Shown here: positions 32,619-43,259 of the stretch, piece after piece | Position numbering within the stretch: position 1 is the stretch's first letter | How the letters are laid out: every line of letters starts with the position of its first letter | Assembly: GCA_025765615.1 (NCBI GenBank) | Contig: JAIVFJ010000066.1 | Coordinates: 186,001 to 250,000, forward strand | DNA: 64,000 nt | DNA from: Zopfochytrium polystomum | Lineage: Eukaryota > Chytridiomycota > Chytridiomycetes > Chytridiales > Chytridiaceae | Direction of reading: 5' to 3' | Notes under the pieces: generated by a model | Seen by the model: only the letters and a program-made list of their open reading frames with translations | What the model was told of the DNA's origin: nothing | Database searches by the model: none | Translations under genes and position numbers: made by a program

Positions 32619-33595
32619 ATGCCAGCAGCAGCAGCATCAACGACTTCGGACGCCGTCGTCGTCGACGTCAACGTCAACGTCAACAACAACGGCAACGCGG
32701 CGGCGGCGCCTACTGGTAAGGGCTCCACCAAGGTCGACCCTCAGGGCTCCTCCTTGTCGTACGTGCCGGGCGCCAAGCCGGCCGCCGCCCCGCCCAACAC
32801 GCCGCTCGACGACATCCCGCGCATCGTGCAGGACGCCCGCACGACGTTCGAGAGCGGGCGCACCAAGCCGGTGGCGTGGCGCAAGCAGCAGCTGCGATCG
32901 CTGCTGCGGTGGCTGATCGACTACGAGGACCTGATCGTCCGCGAGATCCACCGCGACTTTAAGAAGCCGGCCGCCGACTGCTTCCTGACCGAGATCATGC
33001 CCACCCGCAACGAGGTCGTGCACATGCTCGACCACGTCGACGACTGGGCTGCCCCCAAGCGGGTCAGCAACATCCTCATGACCATCACCGAGACCCCCGA
33101 AATCCGCCACGAGCCGCTCGGCGTCGTCCTCGTCATCAGCCCCTGGTGAGTGAGTTGCCGCACGGTGTTTCTCCGTCTATCCCATCCCTCGGGATCCATC
33201 CAATCGCTCTGCTCTGCTCGCTTTGGTTTCACCCCACTCACTCACTCACTCTTCCTCAACTCCATCTCTCCTCTCCTCTCCTCTCCTCTCCTTTCTGCAG
33301 GAACTACCCCTTCATGCTCGCAGTCCTCCCGTTGGCGTTTGCAATCTGTGCTGGGAACGCTGTCGTTCTGAAGGTAAATATTGTGTGTGTGTGTGTGTGC
33401 ATGTGTGTGTGTTTGCTTGTTACGTACGTGTTTGTCTGTCTGTGTGTTTGTCTGCCTGTCTGTCTGCTCTGTCGGGTCGACCAGTTTTCTTTGGCCTCAT
33501 GACGTGACTGGCGGATTTGAGTTGCTTGTGTTTCCGCTTTACTCCTGCGCCTCTTTCTTTTTTTGGGATTCCGCTTTCGGAGTGTTTGTCTTGTG

Positions 33596-33632
<37 letters not shown>

Positions 33633-35184
33633 TCTCTCTTTCTGTCACTCACTCTCTCTCTCTCTCACTCTCTATCCCTTGTCACTCTTCTCACCGCACT
33701 CACTCACTCACTCCCTACCCGCTCACCCTTCACATCACAGGCGTCCGAAATCGCCCCGTTCACCGCCGCCCTCCTCGCCGAATGGCTCCCCAAAATCCTC
33801 GACCCCACTGCCGTAAAGGTAGTCAACGGCGCAGTCCCCGAAGCCACAAAGGTCCTCGCCCAGCGCTTCGACCACATCTTCTACACGGGCAACGGCGCCG
33901 TCGGAAAGATCGTCATGCGCGCCGCCGCAAACAACCTGACCCCCGTCGTCCTCGAGCTGGGCGGCAAGTCGCCCGTCTACATCCACCACGACGTCGACTG
34001 CGACACTGCAGCCACTCGCCTCTTTTGGGCAAAAACCATCAACACGGGCCAGACTTGCATCGCTCCGGATTACGTGCTAGGTGTGTGTGTGTGTGTGTGG
34101 GGACAGCAGCACTTCACCACACCTTGCTTGCGTCTTTTTCATACTCATCCCTTTCGGCTGACCAAATCAAATCAAACCAAACAAAAAAAAAACAAAAAAA
34201 CACATGACAGTGAACAAAAAAGTCGCTTCGCGATTCTACACTGCGCTCGAAAAAGTTTACGCGAAAAACTTTCCTGGCGCTGATCCGAAAAAGAACGAAT
34301 CATACTCTCGCATCATTAACATTAACCACTGGCGCCGGCTGACAACCATCATGCAGCGGCAGGAGGCGCTACCCCACAGCCGCACTCTGTTTGGTGGCAC
34401 CAAGCTGGCGGACGCCGACGAGCTTTTCATTGCTCCTACGGCGTACGTAGGCGTCAAAAAGGCTGATCCCGTGATGGAGGACGAGTTGTTTGGCCCGCTG
34501 CTGCCCCTGATCGAGGTTGACGACGAGGACGAAGCCATTCGGTTCATCAATTCGCGGTGAGTGGGGATTTTCTGTTCATTAGCGTGGGCCTGAGCCAAAG
34601 AAAAAAAAACAAAACAAACACTAAAGCCCTCCACAATCACACTAGTGACCGTCCGTTGGCCCTGTATGTGTCGGCAAACTCGAATGTTGCCCGCAAGGTG
34701 CTGCAGAACACCAACTCGGGAGTGGCGACCGTCAACGACTATCTTATCCACATGCTCAGTGAGTAACACCAGGAACTCTTCCGTCTTCCTCCACGAGGTG
34801 TATTCTTTCCCTCCCTCGCCCCCTATCTCCTGCATCAACTCTTACGCCTAATTTTTTCCCCCTCAAGTCCCGGACCTCCCCTTTGGCGGCGTCGGACCGG
34901 CGGGCTTTGGTGCGTACCACGGGCACCAAGGGTTCCTCACGTTCACGCACCAGCGCGGCACGCACTGGCGGCACAAGGGCCTCGAGATTGGCAACGCGGT
35001 GCGGTACGCGCCGGTCAACGAGACGCGGCTCGCGCGCACCGTGCTCAACCTCGCCGTCGTTGAGCGCGAGAAGGGCGCGTTCTTGCTGTGGTGCGCGTAC
35101 TTTGTAAAGACGTGGGGCGTCCTGCTAGTGCTGGTGGCCGCGGCGTTTATCGCCGGCCGTGCGTCGTGGGGGAAGGGACTATGA
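32619..35184 (+). CDS. Membrane-anchored fatty aldehyde dehydrogenase (ALDH3 type)
   Basis: Six exons: 32619-33145, 33301-33373, 33741-34080, 34211-34556, 34646-34758, 34868-35184, phases consistent, 571 aa. It aligns with ALDH3/FALDH from [20 protein letters not shown] onward: [42 protein letters not shown], then [11 protein letters not shown] with the general-base Glu. [13 protein letters not shown] carries the nucleophile Cys. TVNDYLIHM and [17 protein letters not shown] follow. The family oxidises long-chain aldehydes to fatty acids with NAD+. The C-terminal [15 protein letters not shown] is a tail anchor, as in FALDH and yeast Hfd1 (ER, peroxisome or mitochondrial outer membrane). The first 50 residues are low complexity. 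VLKPSE of the family reads VLKASE here. Confidence 0.93.
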
Positions 35185-35731
35185 TTTCCGTGAGAGCGGA
35201 CGGCGTTGGGGAAGGCGCGGCTTCCCACAACAACGTCCTCGATCGTCCTCCTTCTCCTTCGCTTATGTGATCTATGGGCGATTGACGTGCCCTTTGTGCT
35301 ATGGTTTACTGTTCTCTTTTTTTCTTTTTTCTTTTTTTTTCTCTTTGATTGTTCCAGTTATTTGGGGTTCGATTTCAGACCGTGTCCATTCCAGCGCGAT
35401 GGGTTTCTTTTTAGCACCGTTGCGCGTCGCGTTCCCGTTTTTGTCGAGTGCTTTGACTCTCTTTGCCCTTCCTCACCTTGCGTCCCTCCTCTTTCGCTCG
35501 GTCGGCCCGTTTCCCTGTGTGCGCCTACCGCGACGAACTGTTCGAGGGCGGGCTACATCCGCGTCGTTCCCAGCCTTTTTACTTCCTCTCTAATTTTCTG
35601 TTATTTTTTTCGGCGATTGTTTCCGAGTCTGCAAGAAAGCGTAGAAGTTTAGCAGTATCCGCTCAGACCCCAATTACTTGTCACCCAACCCTCTGACTTG
35701 TCACTTCCACGAACACCTTGCGCCCCAATCA
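35185..35731. other. Intergenic
   Basis: 3' UTR of the aldehyde dehydrogenase gene and promoter of the next gene; T-rich (35310-35345). No gene seen. Confidence 0.55.
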
Positions 35732-36667
35732 ATGCGACGCGGCGGCGCGGGCGATCGCCGGCGACACCAAGACCTCGACGGCGGCGGCGGCGGCGGCTGG
35801 GGCGGCGATGCGGAGCGACCGGGGTCGTCGTGGTCCGGGTCGGGGGCGGCCGCGCGGCGAGGAGGAGGAAGAGGAGGAGGAGGAGAAGGCGCAGATCGTG
35901 GAGGACGCGGAGGTGGGCTCGAGGGGCTGTCCGTGTACTCCTCCCCCTCCTCGGGCGGCGGCAGCGCCCAGCGGCCGGCAGGCGGCGCCGACCCGGCCGA
36001 CTCGTCAAAGTCCACCTACCAGTTGAGTATGCTCTTCCGCGCGTTCGCGCTCTCGAGAACGGGGGGAAATTTTGACAACCGCCCCCCTTCGAACAGGTCT
36101 CGGCAGGGCCTCTCCTTCCAGGCGCACACCCCGGACTTTCTCAAGCTGCTGCGCGGCGCAGCCGGTCTGCCCGCCAATCCTGACGCGGATGCCTCAGCGG
36201 CGGCGGGGGGCGGCCGCCGGGCGGGCAAAGGAGGAGGAGACGGTGACGGCGACGATGACGACGAGGCGCCGCAGGTGGTGCTCGGGCGTAACGTGACGAG
36301 CGAGGACGCTGGGCTGGCGGTGCGGGCGCTGACGCGCACCGACGCTGATGGCGGCGACAACGGCGACGGCGACGGCGTTGTGGTGGGCGGCGGCGCGGGC
36401 GGCCGCGTGGTGGTCAAGGTTGCCGGGGCATCGGGGTCGGCCGTGGATCAGGTTGTTGCGGCGCTCCGCGCGCAGTCGGCTGCCTCGTCGCCGGCCGCGG
36501 TGGGCAGTGGCGGCGTTGGTGGGATTGTCGACGTTGGTAAGAGCGGCGGCAGTAAGCGGCCACGCGCCGAGGCGCCGTCTGGGGCGCAAGCTGCGGCGGG
36601 CGCGGCCGGCCGGATCAAGAAGGTCAAGAACAAGACGCTGCTCTCGTTCACAGAGGATGATGGGTGA
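35732..36667 (+). CDS. DUF4604 / KIAA1143-like protein
   Basis: 311 aa as a single open exon from ATG 35732. The first 110 residues are Gly/Arg-rich. The family features then appear in order: LSFQAHTPDFLKLL (the aromatic-P-x-FL element near the N-terminus of the family), an acidic stretch leading into DEAPQVVLGRN, and the C-terminal KVKNKTLLSFTEDD (basic run plus LLSF plus acidic end). In KIAA1143 the same three elements span about 150 aa, so this copy is lengthened by Gly/Asp-rich spacers. The biochemical role of the family is not established. An intron around 36028-36097 that would trim the Gly-rich leader is possible but not required. Confidence 0.72.
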   Translation: MRRGGAGDRRRHQDLDGGGGGGWGGDAERPGSSWSGSGAAARRGGGRGGGGEGADRGGRGGGLEGLSVYSSPSSGGGSAQRPAGGADPADSSKSTYQLSMLFRAFALSRTGGNFDNRPPSNRSRQGLSFQAHTPDFLKLLRGAAGLPANPDADASAAAGGGRRAGKGGGDGDGDDDDEAPQVVLGRNVTSEDAGLAVRALTRTDADGGDNGDGDGVVVGGGAGGRVVVKVAGASGSAVDQVVAALRAQSAASSPAAVGSGGVGGIVDVGKSGGSKRPRAEAPSGAQAAAGAAGRIKKVKNKTLLSFTEDDG

Positions 36668-36921
36668 ACCGGGAAAGAATGAGATTGCTTGCTAGGCATG
36701 TGAGGTTGTGAACACACAGAGACGCAACCCCCGCCTTCGCTTGCAGCAGCCTGTGAATAATCACTACTGCTACTGCCTCAGCACATTACAATGGGATGAC
36801 ATTCGACTGAGTCACCAGGACTGAATATTTTAAACACTTGCGGTTCTGGCTCTTCTTTTTGCCCATCCTGGCGTCGGCGTTAACGATTCAGCTCAGAGAG
36901 CGGGGCTGTCGGTTCACAGTG

Positions 36922-36996
<75 letters not shown>

Positions 36997-37406
36997 TCGG
37001 CGCTAATCGCATTTTCTCCGTCGCGTTTTCTTTGTCCCTGAAGCGCAGGGACCGAAGTAGATGAAGCTCAACTTCGCGTGGGGAGCACGTGGGGCAGATG
37101 AGACACCGTGCGCACCCGGTCCAAACCCGAAAAAGCGCGTGGAGGGGGAGTGCCGCCATACCAAAAATAAATGCGCACGCGCATTGCCAAAATTGCCAAA
37201 TAGCGGTATTTAGCGCCGCCTGAATCCGGCCGGCCGATCGATGATGGAGGTCAACCGTGTCACATGGCAGTCGCGGAGGCGTGCGCGGAGGGAGGGCGAG
37301 GCGCCATGATTCCACTACTGGGTCGGCAGCGCTCACAAGATATTACCCCAACGTTGCCTTTTCAACAAGGATCATCCGCAGCACAAGCAGGAGCAGCAGA
37401 GACAGC
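36668..37406. other. Intergenic with (GT)n tract
   Basis: (GT)n at about 36919-36993, then the promoter/5' UTR of the esterase. No gene seen. Confidence 0.7.
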
Positions 37407-39938
37407 ATGACCCCGGAGCCGCTTCGCCAACACCGCCATCGTCGCCGCCGCCGTCACCGTGTGGCGGCGAGCCTGCTCGCCCTCCTCGCCCTCGCCGCCG
37501 CCGCCCGCCCCGCGCTCGCCACATCCACCCTCGCCGCCGCAAACTACACCGTGACGCTGGCGGACGGCTTCACCTACGTCGGCGCCCCGCACCCGGGCGA
37601 CGGTGGCGTCGCCGCGTTCCAAAGCGTCCGCTACGCCAGCCCGCCGACCGGTCCAAACAGGTTCCGCCCACCCGTCGCCCCGCCGACCGCCGACGCCGCC
37701 GCAGACGCCGCCGCTACTCTCGTGGACGCGACGCGGGTCCCGCCGCTGTGCATCCAGGGTGGGAGCGGCGGCGCCGTGGGAGGGGCGGGAAGCGAGGACT
37801 GCCTGTTTGTGAGCGTGAGTTGGCCCTTGTTTCATTTTGGTTTCACATTGGGCGGGGTTGACTAACGAACAGACACCGGCTGCTTTGCACACCCCCAACT
37901 TCAATTACAGGTGTATGCTCCGGCCAACGCAACAAAACACTCCAACCTTCCAGTCGTAGTTTGGTTTCACGGAGGAGGTTACACGCGGCTCGGCTCACTA
38001 TGTACGTATGGCCATATTTCCTATTTGAAACTTGGATACGAGGAGATGTTTTTGCTTGCTAAGCGTTGCAACCTGCAGATTTCCCGCTCAATGAGTTCGT
38101 ATCCAAGGGCGAGTACCAGGTTGTGTCGGTCTTTGTCCAGTATCGGGTAAGCTCTAGCATGAATGCTTTTACACGATAAACGTCGCGGTCTTTTGGACTG
38201 ACTATTACACTGCGTCTCTGCGTCGTCACCACCGATGGGTTCGCTTTCAACAACAAAAAAAAAAAAAAAAAAAAAAAACATCCCAACATTTATGAAGCTC
38301 CATCTCTTTGGTTTCCTCTCGGGCACGGTGCTGCAGGACTCGGCGCAAGGGAGTGTCAATAACGGGATCCTCGACCAGCGCCTCGGCCTCCAGTGGGTGC
38401 AGACCAACATTCGGCAGTTTGGCGGCAACCCCGATCACGTTTTCATTGCGGGGCAGAGCGCGGGTGCCGGTTCGGTTATGATGCACCTCGTCGCAGACGG
38501 CGGTGAGGACAAGGGCCTGTTTATCGGCGCCATTGGACAGGTGCGGCTCCGCGCGGTTTACCGTGACCTTCCTTCTTCCCGCTCCTGTCCCCTCCCCGAA
38601 CGCCTCATTTCTTGGGCGGGACACAGGGCGACCCTAACCGCACCCCTCTCAGTCCATGTACTCAATCCGAACTCCCTCCGTAGCCGAGACGGACGGGACT
38701 TTCTGGTCGCTGTCGTCGCTGAGCGGATGTGGCAACGCATCCGCGACGACGGCGACGGCGGCACTGGCGTGCTTGCGCGGAGCGCCTGTTGGCACTCTGA
38801 TGGCGGCTTTCAACACCCTAGGGTCGAGCGCCTTTGGGCCGGTCGTCGACGGCAGCCTCATCAGAGAATACCCGAACGTGGCGCTGGCGCGCGGCGACTT
38901 TGTAAAAGTTCCTTTGCTGGCGGGGTACGTTTGGTCTGTGGTCGGGGGAGATTCCAACATTTATACTTCCATTTTTTGTGTGGAAAGAAAAGGTCGTGCA
39001 CGAACGACGGTGCGGGATACTATGGCAACAAGAATACGTCGGCGGCACTCGTGACGGGACTGCAGGGGATCTACCCCACCATCAGCAACGCTACACTGGA
39101 GCGAGTGTTTGCAGCGTACCCGATCGGAACCGGCGCGGACCAATTCGCCGATGAGTTCCACCGCGGCGTACAGGCTATGGGGGACGCAATGTTCGCGTGC
39201 CCGGCCTTCACCGCGCACCAGCTGCTCAAGAAGGCCGGAGTGAAGGTGGGCTTTTTTTTGGTGACACACTCGCACTTTTGATAATTCTTCCCTTCAAAAT
39301 ATGTGTGCCTCTTCCACAGACGTTTGCCTACCGCTTCAACACGCCAAACCCAAACTTTGCAGCGTGGCAGGGCGCTGCGCACGCTAGCGAGCAGTACTGG
39401 ATGTTTAACGGGCTCAAGTTGAGTGGGGATTCACTTTCAACATTTCTTATTTCCCCTCCTTCTAACAAGTGCCCGTCAAATATTCTGCGCAACACCCACA
39501 AAAACAAATACATGCTCATAGGGGTGGGGGCACCAACGGATCGGCTCCCCTGTTCCAGACACCGTAAGCTTCTCTTATTCTTCAAGCGGTTGAACTCTAT
39601 GAACGGTTGCCTGCCTTCTCCCTTGACCCACCACCAACCTCCCAAAAAAAAAAAACCTTGCCCATATCAGACCCATCACCGCCACCGGCGCCTCCTTTGT
39701 CACCGAGCTCTACGCGTACTGGACGTCATTCGTGCGTAGCCGCGACCCGAACCCGCACCGGGCGCCGCTGTCCCCGTACTGGCCGCCGCACCTGCAGCAC
39801 TCGACCGGAGACCGCGAGATGGTTGTGCAAGTGGGGCTTGGCGGCGGCGCGTCGGGATCGGTTGACGAGGCGGTCGCCGCGGCGTGGGAGGCGCGCTGCG
39901 CCCTGTGGAACGACGTGTCGGAGGAGCTGGAGCGGTGA
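37407..39938 (+). CDS. Secreted type-B carboxylesterase/lipase
   Basis: Eight exons: 37407-37814, 37911-38001, 38079-38146, 38298-38540, 38653-38924, 38993-39245, 39320-39417, 39671-39938, all phases fit, 566 aa. It has an Arg-rich start followed by VAASLLALLALAAAARPALA, a likely signal peptide. Family motifs in order are EDCLFVSVYAP, NLPVVVWFHGGGYT (oxyanion loop), VVSVFVQYR joined to LHLFGFLS, and GILDQRLGLQWVQTNIRQFG. GQSAGAGSVMM holds the nucleophile Ser; the usual G-E-S-A-G reads GQSAG. SCTNDGAGYY follows, and AAHASEQYW has the candidate catalytic His. Family enzymes hydrolyse carboxylic esters outside the cell or in the secretory route; the substrate is unknown. The intron before exon 4 holds a run of about 25 A. 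Confidence 0.9.
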
Positions 39939-41396
39939 AGAAGAAAACAAAAAATCAACGATAGATGGACCGTTGGTGGAATCGCGGCCAAGGGGTGGCC
40001 CCGGCCCACTCAACCTCTTACAGAACCCTGCCTCTCTTCGGTTTCTTCCTCTTTTTGCGATGGTAGAGGCCTCCTTTGTTTCCCTCAACTCAGAACGCTC
40101 GTTGTCCACCTAGACTACCTCGCCGCCAAGTACATTTTCGAGCTTGAGACACAGACCTCTTCTTCCAATGTGTTTTAAAATTCCTCCTCCTCCTTTTATT
40201 CCATCAAGTGGGGACAACACGTACAAACGTTATCCCCCACCCTACCAAACAGTTTTTCGCCCCACAGCCCGTCCAAAACGAAAAAGAGATGATTCTGCTC
40301 GCTGGTAGCCTCTCGTCGCCTGAAAAGTAAATTCTCTCGGTGACAGCCTCATTTGGACTGATTGCTACAGAGCTGCGGGCACATCTTTCGTTTGCAGCAC
40401 GGAGTACCTTGAAGGCTCTAGTAGTCGAGAACTCCCACAATCAACGTTTTTTATGCAATGTCCGACTTCAGCCATGTCTCCAGAGGCAAAGGAACGAAGC
40501 CAGCTTGAATCGTCTCACTATGGCGGAGACTTTATCGTACGCGTGGTCTCGCAGGCTGTGATACATACTTGTGCCATCCAAGTATGTCATCCCGAAGAGC
40601 CATTTCGACTGAACGAGAGTCGGTGAACGCACACCCCACTTTTTTTTTTTGATAATCTGAGAGAGTCTTTTGACTAACTTCGATCAAGACAGCAGGCAGT
40701 GGCTACTTCAGAAAGTTTTGCAGTTTTGTCTCTTGATGACGCTGCCAGTGCCAGCAGCAACAGGGTCATTTGGCTGAGGAGTTGCTGGTGTTGGCAAGTC
40801 TGTGATGACAGCTTTGGTCTCAAGGGAGCTTCAAGCACTCATTATTTTTGGTGGACAGTTCTTTTTCAAACAATGACAGGCGCAGCAGTGCTCCCAATCA
40901 AGTGTCGATTCTGGTGTTTGGATCTGGTGTTTGGCCTCGCAAGATTCAGTTCTGACTATGAGAAAGTGGTTCTACTTATCAAGGAGGAACAGCCTGATAT
41001 TTTGTCCAGATTTGTCTTTGAACTGGTGAAAGTCTTGATTGCGCAGCCTTTGCTTCAACTCTCGAGGTCGAAGCTGCAAAGACAAGGTGCTGGTGGTTGA
41101 CGCCCTGGACAAGTGTGTGTATACCCACTTTTTCACTGATAATTGTGAGGATTATCAACTTGTCTCAAAACGTGTTATACACGCATTCCTCTGGTGGCTG
41201 TCTGCCAGAAATGACCCCATGATTCTCTGAGCTATCTCTCTTTGTTGATGGCTCAGCCCCATTTGGTGAAACACCCTTACTGTTTTACTTATTGTTTTGT
41301 TGTTTTGTATGTGTTTTCCCTCCTTTTTCCGCTCCTCCCTGTGATTCCATCCCTTAAGCTGCTGCCCCCCCCTTCTTGTTGACTGTGAGAACTGTC
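39939..41396. other. Intergenic
   Basis: No gene seen. Open frames (for example 40699-41100) show no domain, and the sequence is AT-richer than the genes. Confidence 0.5.
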
Positions 41397-42402
41397 CCTG
41401 ATGTCCTTTGCCTGCCCTTTTTTTCCTGACTGTGTATGAGCTGGGGGTTGCAGTCCCCTGGTGTGTGACAGGAGGGTTGGTTCCTCTTGGCCATCTTATG
41501 CCCCCTTCTCCCGTGTGTTGGCTCCTGTGGCCTCTGGTGGGCCTGGTCTTCACTGGGTTTAGACCCTCTTTCTCCCAGATTAATGCCTGTGATGTCATGG
41601 TGTAACACTTGTGCGAGGGAGTGGGTTTTAGCCTTCCTTGCTTCTAAGATTGGGGATTCCTCGGCCTGGTGAGGCAGATGTTTGTGTCCTAGAAGGATGG
41701 AGCAAGAAGAGTCCCACTGTCTCCCACCCTGCGTGCCCACTCCTTGGATTGAGTTGGAACCTCTCTTGGGGTGAGACAAGATGTGTCTGGTTCTGTTAAG
41801 TGGAAAACAGTTCTGGTTTGATCCAACAGGCACCTCTGCACACTGACTGTTCCTTGTGTTTGCCCTTTGTGTCCAACCCCCTCCAACTTAGGGCTTGTCT
41901 TTGGCAGCGAGGGAGCTGGTGCTCCAAGGTGGCCGCTCCAACAGGTTGGAACCTAGCCACTTCCTCCCCACTCTCTTGTCTTCCCCTTGGCTTCTACCTT
42001 GGGAAGGAGCTGGCACAGATTGGTTGGTACTGCCTTAGGCACCCCCTTTGTTTCCCAGAGTCTCATTCCTTACCGAGTGATTCGGTCCCTTTGGCTTTAC
42101 CATTGGAGTTTCTCTGTGTCTTGGACCAGAGGCATTTTGCACTTTCTTTTGTGATTGTGCCACCTCTGTCACACTTTTCTTATGTTTCCCTTTTAGATGT
42201 GTGATGGCTTCTCTTCGTGTTTAAAGAGTTTCTTTTGTGTTTGATGATGAGCTTTAGTAGAATCCAAATGCATTTTCCTGTCTGGTGACCCCTAGACACC
42301 TTCTTTTGCCCTTTTCATTAGATAGGGTTGGTATTTTGGCCATTGCTCTATTTCCACCTCCAGCCCAGGGTGAGGAGATTTAGAGAGCACAGTCTCACAG
42401 TT
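41397..42402 (+). repeat. Dispersed repeat family D, copy 2
   Basis: Same order and strand as 16883-19155 but shorter and without the SINE-like insertion; at the homologous spot it reads CTCTTGGCCATCTTATG once, which supports the insertion reading for copy 1. Confidence 0.65.
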
Positions 42403-42719
42403 TGTTGAAATTGCAGTGTAGAAGGTGAAGTCCTGAGTGAAGGCAACGTCACAAGAAGGTAGAAGGGTCAAGTCTGCAAGCGAAGCAAACAGCCAAGAGT
42501 TAGAAATTGAAGAGAAGGAATGACACAACCGAGGTTGAAACCAAGACTTGACCGAGGACTTACACTAGCAAGCAAAGTGAGTGTGTGCACAACCAAGTGC
42601 AAGTGAGCAAAGAGAGCTTGTTTTTGACAGGGGCTGGCAAATTCGAGTGAGAGTGTTGTGTTTTCAATAAAAAAAACTCTGCCAATTTATACTCCTGCAG
42701 GGAGTCACTGAGGGAGGGT

Positions 42720-42934
42720 GATTTAAAATATTCAGAGCATTTCAAATCAACCAAGCTCTGTGCAGAGCCCTATGTGCAAGCAACTGGTCTCCCCACCGAG
42801 AGGGAAAATGATTTGAAATCTTCAGGAGCATTTCAAATCAACCAAGGTCTGTCCAGAGGTCTGTGTGCAATGACCAGTCTTCCTGCAGAGAGGAAAGATG
42901 ATTTGAATCATCAGGAGCATTTCAAATCAACCAG
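42720..42934. repeat. Three 90-bp repeats, each with a palindrome
   Basis: Units start at 42720, 42810 and 42900. Each has a palindrome of the form GATTTGAAAT ... ATTTCAAATC around CTTCAGGAGC, followed by AACCA. The middle unit is a perfect 10-bp inverted repeat; the outer ones have small changes. No coding content. Confidence 0.8.
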
Positions 42935-43052
42935 TGGGTGTCCAGAGGCCTGGACAGAGGTCTCTGCACAGCAGAGAAAGAGTGTTACACACAGAGACAA
43001 AATTCAGCTGACCAGGGCAGCTGTGAGCTGCCCCAGTTCAACATTTGTCTGC

Positions 43053-43259
43053 ACCCATTGAGTGTGATTCTAATCACATTGTCCTTGCTGGCAAAGCCTA
43101 GGAAAGCAAAGCTAGAATCACCACCGTCTTCACCTAACTCTTTTCGTTGGATTCAGATTAGACCTTTTGGCTTACCCATCTTAGTGTAAGTCACATCAGC
43201 GATGGCTACGAGGCCACTGTCAACAGAGGAAGCTGGCTTCCAAGGCTCAAATCTCAACA
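43053..43259 (+). repeat. Dispersed repeat family C, copy
   Basis: Closest relative of 12713-12920, about 207 bp, ending GGCTCAAATCTCAACA. Confidence 0.78.

Noticed and set aside
42720..42934. CRISPR-like array
   Set aside because: Only three units, the DNA between palindromes is itself partly repeated, and the window is eukaryotic.
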